This document shows, in pieces, positions 25,319 through 32,198 of a stretch of DNA of 55,103 bases. Every line of letters starts with the position of its first letter. Position 1 is the stretch's first letter. The DNA comes from an uncultured Bacteroidales bacterium (GTDB taxonomy: Bacteria; Bacteroidota; Bacteroidia; Bacteroidales; UBA4417). Below the pieces are notes generated by a model that had not been told where the DNA came from, searched no databases, and worked only from the letters and a program-made list of their open reading frames with translations. Where the stretch lies: the NCBI GenBank assembly GCA_903879715.1, contig CAIRMR010000094.1:1-55103 (forward strand). Direction: 5' to 3'. Both the position numbers and the translations under genes were made by a program.

Positions 25319-26857
25319 TTATTGCTGTAATACCGGTAAAAGATCCACCTGGGATTTGGGGTACGGATAAAAGGTTTTATCGGTGGTGAAGGTGCGGCCG
25401 TCGTAGTTGAGTTCGCTGTATCTGCCAAGGCGTATCATATCATAGTAACGTGTACCCCATTCCATAGCGAGTTCGGCAAACTTTTCGTCCATTACCTGCG
25501 CATTAGTAACTCCCGTTAACGGCGGCAGCCCGGCCCTGAGCCTTACGGTATTAACGGCAGCATCGGCTGTTATAACCGAACCGGAAGTTCCCTGTGTTTG
25601 CGCTTCGGCATACATAAGCAGTATTTCGGCATAGCGTATGCAGGTAAAATTTTTGTTGGTTCCGTAGTATGTTTGCCCGGAACTAAGCTGATCGGAGGGA
25701 AGATAATGCTTTCCGCTGCTGAACAAGTGGCGGTAGGAGTCGTTGAATATATCGCCCGAGGCTGTGGTATCAGAAATCCAGGCGGGCAGGCTTGCAAAGC
25801 CGGGATCTTTTTTAATTTCGGCAATTCCGCGCCTGGTAAAGATTACACTGGTTTCGAGGCGGATGGTTTCGCCCCGGTTGAGCATAAATTTGATGTATTT
25901 CATACTTGGTTCGAAAAATCCCCAGCCAGCTTTTGATCCTGTTACTTTTGGTGTCCATACTTCGGGCCCGAAGAAACTGAAAACATATCCACGATTAGGA
26001 TTGCCCGTAGCGTAATCAGCATCAGAGTATTGCATCTCGAAAAGGTTTTCGCTGTTCAGTTTGCCTTTTAGTTTAAACAGGTTGTAATAATCGGGTTCGA
26101 GCACAAACACGTTGGAACTGATGATTTGTGAAGTAGCATCGGACACAACCTGGTAGTTTTTAAGTTCGAGGTTGGCCAGTGCTTTTATTGCCAAGGCTGT
26201 GTATTTTGTTACACCACCTTTTATATCGGTTCGTTTGTTGGGATGCATAACAGGCAGGTACGGGATGGCTTCATCCATCTGTGCCGAAATGTGTTTCATT
26301 ACATCATCCTTAGTGGATAATTTCAAATTGTACATTTCAGTCTGGTCAGCACTCAGCGGAATTAATATTTTTCCCCACATGCGCGACAGGAGAAACAAAT
26401 CCCATGCCCTTAAAACCTTAACTTCGGCAGTGTATTGATCGGCTTTGGTTTTATCGCTGGCATGTGCGCGGTATTTTGCAATCTGATCCATCGATAACTG
26501 TGCCTCATAAATATCCGCGTAAAGGTTACACCATGAATTGTTAAACATCCAGTAGGTGTTTTCGACAAAATTGCTGTACTTATCTATATCTGTGTAACCA
26601 CCTCCCTGGTCGCCTTCGCCACCGGCATTCACATCATCGCCCTTGGTGGCAATAAGCGGGAAGTTTTCCCAGGGGAAATCATTAAATTCGGCATAACAAC
26701 TAATAAGAGGTTGAATAGTATTAACGGATATGGTATAATCAAGGGTGTCGAAAGGATCGCCGTCGTCCGGATTGTTGAGCTTTTCACGACATGCGGCGTA
26801 AGATAACAGCAGCAGCACCAGTGCTGTCATTCTGAATGAATTGTGAATATTTCGCAT
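25319..26857 (-). CDS. SusD/RagB-family outer-membrane lipoprotein without a SusC partner
   Basis: A substrate-binding lipoprotein that normally forms the lid of a SusC transporter at the cell surface. Residues 1-23 are a lipoprotein signal with lipobox LSYAAC at its end. The helical scaffold is recognisable at AEVKVLRAWDLFLLSRMWG (the SusD TPR region), and the C-terminal region has YAEILLMYAEAQ, AVNTVRLRAGLPPL and ELAMEWGTRYYDMIRLGR, all typical. The length of 512 is complete. No SusC gene or relic is found on either side, which is unusual because susC almost always lies just upstream. The ligand is unknown. It is unlike the SusD of the starch-type locus at 40601. Confidence 0.92.
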   Translation of the reverse strand: MRNIHNSFRMTALVLLLLSYAACREKLNNPDDGDPFDTLDYTISVNTIQPLISCYAEFNDFPWENFPLIATKGDDVNAGGEGDQGGGYTDIDKYSNFVENTYWMFNNSWCNLYADIYEAQLSMDQIAKYRAHASDKTKADQYTAEVKVLRAWDLFLLSRMWGKILIPLSADQTEMYNLKLSTKDDVMKHISAQMDEAIPYLPVMHPNKRTDIKGGVTKYTALAIKALANLELKNYQVVSDATSQIISSNVFVLEPDYYNLFKLKGKLNSENLFEMQYSDADYATGNPNRGYVFSFFGPEVWTPKVTGSKAGWGFFEPSMKYIKFMLNRGETIRLETSVIFTRRGIAEIKKDPGFASLPAWISDTTASGDIFNDSYRHLFSSGKHYLPSDQLSSGQTYYGTNKNFTCIRYAEILLMYAEAQTQGTSGSVITADAAVNTVRLRAGLPPLTGVTNAQVMDEKFAELAMEWGTRYYDMIRLGRYSELNYDGRTFTTDKTFYPYPKSQVDLLPVLQQ

Positions 26858-27626
26858 AGGGATATAATTTATTACAGTGAAGTTGGAGTAGAACCAAATA
26901 GCTGAAAATATGTGATCGTGTTTGATTATGGTTTTGTTAAGGATAGGCCGGGATGCAGCTTTATGTCTTTGTCAGAAAATGAACCTTTATTGATCCCGGT
27001 ATTTTAATAGCTGGTTTCCATGTTTATATTGAGTTAATTTTAAAGTAACATGGTAAGGAAACTTTGGTTTACATTACCATGGTAATGGCACAAGGTATAG
27101 TTTGCCGGTTAAGAAATTAACTGTAAAGTTAGCGAATATTATTTTATTTGTTGCTGGCGATTTATTTTTACACCAGGAATTACTATATAATTGATTTACA
27201 GTATTTAAAGCAGTTTTTCGAAACTCAATCCTCCACCTGATTCTGATAGCATAATTTGTCCGGCTTTTTACCCGATTGTACAAGTGCAAAGCATTTACCG
27301 TTGAAAGCTTAACGAAATGGCTGCTGAAAACTCTCAACATTCTTTGTTTCCGGATTTCCGTTTGCCAGGATTTTCCCTTCGTCCCGCTGGCGCATTCCGG
27401 CACATGATGATAGAACCAAACCAATACATCAACGGCAGGCAGGGAATTGAGCCGGAAGCCTCCTTGCCGGAACTTCACCAGACCATTGCTGAGGATTTGT
27501 GATCCATGCCTCGCCTGCCTTCCCATATTTAAGATATTGGATTTCAACTTCCGGATTCTCAGAAAAAAGGAATAATTTGGGCTTATTCATATCAACAGTA
27601 CCTGAATAAATTTAAACCCCCGACAA
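26858..27626. other. Long gap upstream of the orphan SusD
   Basis: About 770 bases with no recognised gene. A 157-codon minus-strand frame (27074-27547) exists but shows no family features and is judged spurious. The one clear element is the 16-bp palindrome at 27072-27087. A missing SusC could have been lost from here. Confidence 0.5.
27072..27087. promoter_or_regulatory. Perfect 16-bp palindrome, possible operator
   Basis: CATTACCATGGTAATG is fully self-complementary. A related word, TAACATGGTAAG, lies about 25 bases to the left. It is about 215 bases upstream of the orphan SusD start. No regulator gene is adjacent. Confidence 0.4.
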
Positions 27627-28261
27627 ATGAAAGTAGTAACCATAAACGGAAGTGCAAAAAAAGAAGGAAATACATACCATGCTTTGCGGATGGTTGGTGC
27701 GCAACTGGAAGAAAACGGAATTGATTTTGAAATCATCCATATCGGGAATAAAGCGGTACGGGGTTGCCTGGCATATGGCAACTGAGTTAAAAATAAAGAT
27801 TAAAAGAGCACCATTATCGGCGATAACCTTAACGAATGGATTCAAAGCATAAAGAATGCCGATGGCATTATACTCACTTCGCTGGTTTATTACGCTGGTA
27901 TTGCAGGAACCATGAAATGCTTTCTCGACAGGGCTTTTTATGTGGCGGGATGCAACGGGGGATCATTCCGGCATAAAGTTGGAGCCGCGGTGGTTGCCGT
28001 GCGCCGCACCGGCGGTTCGGTTACTTTCGATAGCCTGATCATTACCTCACCTATTCCGAAATGATACTGGCCACATCCAATTACCGGAACATTATTCACG
28101 GCCGCACGCCCGGTGAGGCGGAACAGGACCTTGAAGGCGCCCAGATCATGAGCGTGCCTGGCAACACTATGGCCTGGCTGCTTAAAATGCGCGATCAAAC
28201 CAAAGATACCTTGCCTGCACCGGCCGCGGTGAAGAAAATGATGACAAGTTTTATCAGGTAA
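27627..28261 (+). pseudogene. Broken NAD(P)H-dependent flavoprotein (flavodoxin-fold FMN reductase)
   Basis: The frame opens with MKVVTINGSAKKEGNTY, the FMN phosphate loop of the flavodoxin-like reductases. It meets TGA and then TAA in the region that normally reads CxxCGKC...KC, continues in the same frame through GIILTSLVYYAGIAGTMKCF and LDRAFYVAGC, then shifts frame near 28045-28060. The end, NYRNIIHGRTPGEAEQDLEG and GNTMAWLLKM, is read in another frame up to TAA at 28259-28261. Two stops plus one frameshift and loss of the conserved cysteines show a true pseudogene rather than a sequencing slip. Intact relatives are iron-sulfur or FMN reductases of about 210 residues. Confidence 0.85.
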
Positions 28262-28311
28262 GGTTTTTGGTTGGCGCTGTTGCCCAAAAAAGGAATCATC
28301 CTCCACTGGAA

Positions 28312-28343
28312 ACAAAAAAGGACCGGAAGTAAATCCAGTCCTT
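28312..28343 (-). terminator. Intrinsic terminator after tRNA-Phe
   Basis: On the minus strand AAGGAC pairs with GTCCTT around a roughly 14-base loop that pairs partly (TGGA/TCCG), followed by a T run. It lies 14 bases after the tRNA 3' end. Confidence 0.7.
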
Positions 28344-28356
28344 AAGTCCCTTTGGG

Positions 28357-28429
<73 letters not shown>

Positions 28430-28555
28430 GTTTTGATAGGGACTGCAAAAGTAGCATTATTTTTTAAAATCCTACTATTTTGACAAAGAATTTTTTGTGA
28501 AAGCAAAAAAAACATCAATTTTATGAAAAACAATGCAAAAAAAACTTCGCTTTCG

Positions 28556-28585
28556 TTTGGGAGTTAAAAAAACTCCCTATATTTG
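28556..28585 (+). promoter_or_regulatory. Promoter of the HU gene (-33 TTTG and -7 TATATTTG)
   Basis: TTTG at 28556-28559 and TATATTTG at 28578-28585 match both Bacteroidota boxes with a gap of 18 bases. It is the best promoter match in the window. The leader to the ATG at 28633 would be about 40 bases. Confidence 0.7.
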
Positions 28586-28632
28586 CAGCCCATTAAGAAA
28601 TTTATAATCAATTCATTAAAACATTTTGAAAA

Positions 28633-28917
28633 ATGACTAAAGCAGAAATCGTTGCTGAAATAGCCAGTAAAACAAACATTGAGAAAGTCGCTGTACAGCA
28701 GACCGTAGAATCATTCATGGATGCTATTAAAAAAGCAATGGCTGATGGCGAAAATGTTTACCTCAGAGGGTTTGGAAGTTTCGTAGTGAAACAAAGAGCT
28801 GAAAAAACCGGCCGTAACATTTCAAAGAATACGACTATCATTATTCCCGCTCACAACATTCCTTCATTTAAGCCAGCAAAGGTTTTTGTTAGCGAAGTGA
28901 AGAATAAAGTAAAGTAA
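28633..28917 (+). CDS. hup: HU/IHF-family DNA-binding protein
   Basis: A histone-like protein that bends DNA as a dimer in the nucleoid. KAEIVAEIASKTNIEKVAVQ is the helical N-terminus, LRGFGSFVVKQRAEKTGRNI is the conserved beta-arm entry, and PAHNIPSFKPAKVF is the C-terminal signature. The beta arm reads PAHN-IPSF, where HU usually has a proline at the arm tip. The length of 94 is normal. The gene is followed 31 bases later by the 29-residue basic protein and then by a strong terminator, so the two are probably co-transcribed. Specific HU or IHF assignment within Bacteroidota paralogues is not possible by eye. Confidence 0.94.
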   Translation: MTKAEIVAEIASKTNIEKVAVQQTVESFMDAIKKAMADGENVYLRGFGSFVVKQRAEKTGRNISKNTTIIIPAHNIPSFKPAKVFVSEVKNKVK

Positions 28918-28948
28918 TTTAGAATCCCCGATCATTAATAAGTAAATC

Positions 28949-29038
28949 ATGCCAAGCGGAAAGAAGAGAAAGAGACATAAAATGTCGACGCATAAACGTA
29001 AAAAACGTTTACGTAAGAACCGTCACAAGAAGAAATAA
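28949..29038 (+). CDS. 29-residue very basic protein, AURKAIP1/COX24 (mS38/bS22)-like
   Basis: Reads MPSGKKRKRHKMSTHKRKKR followed by LRKNRHKKK and a stop, with 18 of 29 residues Lys, Arg or His. It resembles the short AURKAIP1/COX24 domain shared with mitochondrial ribosomal protein mS38 and the mycobacterial bS22. From memory, Bacteroidota genomes often have such a gene between HU and RNase G, as here. A role on the small ribosomal subunit is therefore likely but is inference. The gene is 31 bases after the HU stop and ends 18 bases before a strong terminator. Confidence 0.8.
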   Translation: MPSGKKRKRHKMSTHKRKKRLRKNRHKKK

Positions 29039-29056
29039 CCACGATTAAACTTTATG

Positions 29057-29104
29057 ATTTCATCACATGAAACGTGTGTTATTTCATGTGATGAAATTTT
29101 TTTT
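29057..29104 (+). terminator. Strong intrinsic terminator after the HU / COX24-like unit
   Basis: ATTTCATCACATGAAA (29057-29072) pairs along its whole length with TTTCATGTGATGAAAT (29082-29097), followed by a run of eight T. The following RNase G gene must therefore have its own promoter or depend on readthrough. Confidence 0.88.
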
Positions 29105-29189
29105 AATTACTTTTACCCTCACATCTGAATGCAAATCATGACGCATACTGATGTGCAATGGTGTAAATATCTGAAAAGCTAATATAGCT

Positions 29190-30749
29190 GTGGTAAACAA
29201 AGAATTAATTATAAATGCTGAAGCCTCCGAAGTAAACATCGCACTCCTGGAGGAAAAGGTATTGGTAGAACTCAATAAGGAAAAGACCAATAACAGTTTT
29301 GCTGTTGGCGACGTATACCTGGGCCGCATTAAGAAAATAATGCCCGGGCTTAATGCCGCGTTTGTAGATGTAGGATACGAAAAAGATGCATTCCTGCATT
29401 ACCTCGACCTGGGTCCGCAAATAAACTCGTTTCAGAAATATACCCGTAATGCGCTGACTGGCAAAGATGCCCAGATCATGATGCAGGAGATTGAATGCGA
29501 ACCTGATATTGAAAAAACAGGTAAGATTTCACAGGTGCTTTCGCCGAACCAGCAAATACTGGTTCAGATTGCAAAAGAACCGATTTCTACAAAGGGTCCG
29601 CGTATTTCATCCGAAATTTCGTTTGCCGGCCGTTACCTGGTGCTGGTTCCTTTCAGTAACAGGCTTTCAATTTCCCAGAAAATCAAAAGCGCCGAAGAAC
29701 GTAATCGTCTGAAAAGACTGATTTCGAGCATTCGCCCTAAAAATTACGGCGTTATTATCCGTACGGTTGCCGAAGGCAAACGTGTGGCTGATCTGGATGC
29801 CGATCTGAACGCCCTGGTTCAGAAATGGGAATCGGTAGCTCAAAAAATGTATGGTGCCAAACCACCGCAGAAAATTGTCAGTGAACTCGACCGCACATCA
29901 GCAATCCTTCGCGATATGCTGAACGAATCCTTCAACAATATTCATGTTGATGATCCGAATGTAGCCGAGGAAGTGAAAAACTATATCCGTACCATTTCTC
30001 CGGATAAAGTTGACATTGTAAAAGTATATAAAGGTAAAATTCCTATTTTCGATAATTTCGGTATCGACAAGCAGATCAAGAATTCCTTTGGGAAGATTGT
30101 TACCATTAAAAGTGGTGTTTACCTGATTATTGAACATACCGAAGCACTTCACGTTATTGACGTAAACAGCGGTCACAAAGTAAACAGCGACAGCAGCCAG
30201 GAGGAAAATGCTCTTTCGGTGAACCTTGAGGCTGCTACTGAGATCGCCCGTCAATTGCGTTTGCGTGATATGGGCGGCATTATTGTAGTCGATTTTATTG
30301 ATATGCATGAAGGCACCAACCGCCGGAAACTGTATCAGCGACTTAAGGACGAAATGGCTAAGGATAATGCCAAGCATACTATCCTGCCTCCAAGTAAATT
30401 CGGATTGGTTCAGGTAACACGGCAGCGTGTACGTCCAGAAACCAATGTAGCTATTCTTGAAAAGTGCCCTTCATGCGGAGGTACAGGTGAGATTAAACCA
30501 AGTATTCTGCTTACCGACGAAATCGAAAATAATATACAGTACCTCCTGCAGGATCAGAATGAAGAATACCTGATGATAAACCTTCATCCATTTGTATTCG
30601 CGTTTTTGAAACAAGGTGGGTTATTCCGTTCCATTCAATGGAAATGGTATTTTAAATATAAAAAGTGGATCAACCTAACACCGGTAAATTCTTACCAGCT
30701 GACAGATTACAGGTTTTTAAATAAAAACCAGGACGAAATTAAGATGTAA
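29190..30749 (+). CDS. rng: Ribonuclease G/E family endoribonuclease
   Basis: Single-strand-specific RNase for 16S/5S rRNA and mRNA processing. Residues 36-115 form the S1 domain (VGDVYLGRIKKIMPGLNAAF). The catalytic metal residues are Asp324 in HVIDVNSGH and Asp368 in IIVVDFIDM. The zinc link is Cys426-x2-Cys429 in EKCPSCGGTGE. The length of 519 is that of RNase G without the long C-terminal scaffold of E. coli RNase E. The start is GTG at 29190, because KELIINAEASEVNIALL is the conserved N-terminus and no ATG precedes it. A terminator precedes the gene and another follows it, so it is transcribed alone. No TAnnTTTG box was found before it. Confidence 0.95.
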   Translation: MVNKELIINAEASEVNIALLEEKVLVELNKEKTNNSFAVGDVYLGRIKKIMPGLNAAFVDVGYEKDAFLHYLDLGPQINSFQKYTRNALTGKDAQIMMQEIECEPDIEKTGKISQVLSPNQQILVQIAKEPISTKGPRISSEISFAGRYLVLVPFSNRLSISQKIKSAEERNRLKRLISSIRPKNYGVIIRTVAEGKRVADLDADLNALVQKWESVAQKMYGAKPPQKIVSELDRTSAILRDMLNESFNNIHVDDPNVAEEVKNYIRTISPDKVDIVKVYKGKIPIFDNFGIDKQIKNSFGKIVTIKSGVYLIIEHTEALHVIDVNSGHKVNSDSSQEENALSVNLEAATEIARQLRLRDMGGIIVVDFIDMHEGTNRRKLYQRLKDEMAKDNAKHTILPPSKFGLVQVTRQRVRPETNVAILEKCPSCGGTGEIKPSILLTDEIENNIQYLLQDQNEEYLMINLHPFVFAFLKQGGLFRSIQWKWYFKYKKWINLTPVNSYQLTDYRFLNKNQDEIKM

Positions 30750-30756
30750 ATAAAAG

Positions 30757-30780
30757 CGGCTCCTTTCGGGAGCCGTTTTT
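30757..30780 (+). terminator. Intrinsic terminator after the RNase G gene
   Basis: CGGCTCC, loop TTTCG, GGAGCCG, then a T run, seven bases after the stop codon. Confidence 0.9.
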
Positions 30781-30840
30781 ATTGCTGGTATTTTTCAAGA
30801 ATTAATCGCTTTCTTTTGATTTTTTGGTTGTGAGATCACA

Positions 30841-31046
30841 ATATTATATCGTCCCTGACGGGACTTTTTTCATATTAATTTTACTTTCTACCAATATCTT
30901 GTCCTTACGGGACAGGGCAGTGGAGTAAAATAAAATAATTTATTCTTCTAACGATTTCTTTAATGAACGGCAGTCCCGTTAGGGACTGAATATTGGTAGA
31001 AAAATAGTTATATCAGGTTTTAAGTCCCGTCAGGGACGAAATATTA
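30841..31046. repeat. Long imperfect palindrome built from GTCCCTGACGGGAC and TTTCTACCAATAT units
   Basis: The left half holds GTCCCTGACGGGAC, then TTTCTACCAATAT and TTGTCCTTACGGGACA. The right half mirrors it with TCCCGTTAGGGACTGAATAT, TTGGTAGAAA and GTCCCGTCAGGGAC. The short GTCCCTGACGGGAC words are themselves palindromic. No frame is open through it. Confidence 0.8.
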
Positions 31047-31100
31047 ACAAGGATTTTTTATCAATATTAATTAATCGGATAGTAATAATTTGTTGCAGCT

Positions 31101-31193
31101 TTATTGCTGCTTTTTCACAAAAGCAACCTCGTACTCCATCGTAATCTGAATATTAGCCTTCGGCTTCAGCGCCGACACCATCTTAGCACGTGT
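31101..31193 (-). pseudogene. 3' relic of a second copy of the uridine-kinase-like gene
   Basis: The minus strand reads KMVSALKPKANIQITMEYEV and then AFVKKQQ before TAA. The last 25 residues of the neighbouring complete kinase read QMVQALKPKADILITMEYGV, then KFVTR. The two stretches are clear paralogues at protein and DNA level. Only about 30 codons remain; the break coincides with the CCCCCTTTGG hairpin at 31194-31234. I infer a tandem duplication followed by deletion of most of one copy. Confidence 0.85.
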
Positions 31194-31234
31194 CCCCCTT
31201 TGGAGGTTGAGCGAAGCCGAAACCCCAAAGGGGG
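31194..31234. repeat. Hairpin CCCCCTTTGG / CCAAAGGGGG
   Basis: Perfect ten-base arms around AGGTTGAGCGAAGCCGAAACC. It abuts the truncated kinase relic, so it may mark the deletion junction. The remainder up to 31349 shows no gene. Confidence 0.8.
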
Positions 31235-31349
31235 AACAAGGGGGATTGCTTAAATCCGTATTTGTCACTAATAAAATCAAAAATTACAGCTTGTCAATAA
31301 TCCTCAGGTTTAACTAACCCGGACGTGATATCTAAAAAGTTGTCGAAAT

Positions 31350-31991
31350 TTACCTGGTAACAAATTTAACCCCGTATTCCATCGTAATCAGAATATCCGC
31401 CTTAGGCTTCAGCGCCTGAACCATCTGGTGTTCCTGCTCAAGAACTGCCATACGGTATTCATTCTGCGGTTCCTTGCCACGAACAACCTGAGCTTTTTTG
31501 GTTTCGTGATAGGTGAGTTCAATGAAAATACTCAGGTCGATACCTTCTGTTTTAATGGCATACAAACCATCAACCACAATCATATCAACTGTTGAATAAT
31601 CGGTTGTAAGCTGATCAACCTGCTCGGTAACCAGGTCCACACAAGGTCCGGTGGATACTTTGCCGGTTTTAAACTCAGCAATATTCCGGTTAATGGTATC
31701 CCAGTCATATTCGCTATACCCGACCACATTCTGAATCCCGTTTTCCTTGCGCCATTCGGTGCGAAGGAGCGGAAGAATGCGATAATAATTGTCGATATGA
31801 ATGGGTTTGGCAAAAATACCGTGCTTGCGCAGACCTTTGGCAATTACATGTGCCAACTCCGATTTCCCTGAGCCGGATTCACCCGAAATACCGATCATCA
31901 TTTTCGGTTTACGGTTGGCAAGAATTTGCTCAATAATGATTTCACCTGCTTTCTGGTGTTTTTCGGTAATCAACAATACGTCACCTAACAT
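31350..31991 (-). CDS. Uridine-kinase-like P-loop kinase
   Basis: A small nucleoside-kinase-type protein with Walker A GESGSGKSE (37-45), an IDNYYRI substrate loop near residue 75, and MIVVDGLYAIK as the Walker B-like strand. It belongs to the uridine kinase / phosphoribulokinase fold group, which phosphorylates nucleosides, pantothenate or sugars. The length of 213 is typical. It lies 207 bases downstream of the GH65 fusion on the same strand, at the end of the glucan block, where a sugar-related substrate is possible but unproven. The last 25 residues are duplicated at 31101-31193. Confidence 0.78.
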   Translation of the reverse strand: MLGDVLLITEKHQKAGEIIIEQILANRKPKMMIGISGESGSGKSELAHVIAKGLRKHGIFAKPIHIDNYYRILPLLRTEWRKENGIQNVVGYSEYDWDTINRNIAEFKTGKVSTGPCVDLVTEQVDQLTTDYSTVDMIVVDGLYAIKTEGIDLSIFIELTYHETKKAQVVRGKEPQNEYRMAVLEQEHQMVQALKPKADILITMEYGVKFVTR

Positions 31992-32027
31992 GGTTTTTAT
32001 TTTTTAAGAGTTATTTTTATTTTTATC

Positions 32028-32155
32028 GCAGAGTGCATTGAGAATATGGCGCAGAGGTATGCAAAGTTTTTTATTCATTTCTCCACGTTCTTTGCGAAAA
32101 TTCCTTTGCGTTCAGTTCGGCTGGCTCACTGCATCGCTTTGCGGTTAAGAAAATT
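32028..32155. repeat. Imperfect inverted repeat of the CGCAGAG / CTTTGCG type
   Basis: Left words CGCAGAGTGC and GCGCAGAGGTATGCAAAG face right words CTTTGCGTTC and GCTTTGCGGTTAAG. It fills the gap between the kinase and the GH65 fusion gene. It is distinct from the other repeat families here. Confidence 0.55.
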
Positions 32156-32198
32156 ATTGCAATGGTGCAAAGTTATATTCAATTACTCAAAGTTCAAT

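Noticed and set aside
27074-27547. A 157-codon minus-strand open frame upstream of the orphan SusD
   Set aside because: No recognisable motif, unusual composition and no promoter or ribosome-binding context.
26858-27626. SusC remnant upstream of the orphan SusD
   Set aside because: No plug or barrel-end motif was found in any frame on the minus strand.
27627-27800. In-frame TGA at a normally Cys position of the flavoprotein, as possible selenocysteine
   Set aside because: A TAA follows eight codons later and a frameshift further on; the nearby cysteines are also lost, and no SECIS-like hairpin was seen. It is a pseudogene.
29898-30377. A 159-codon open frame antisense to the RNase G gene
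   Set aside because: A shadow of a conserved coding sequence.
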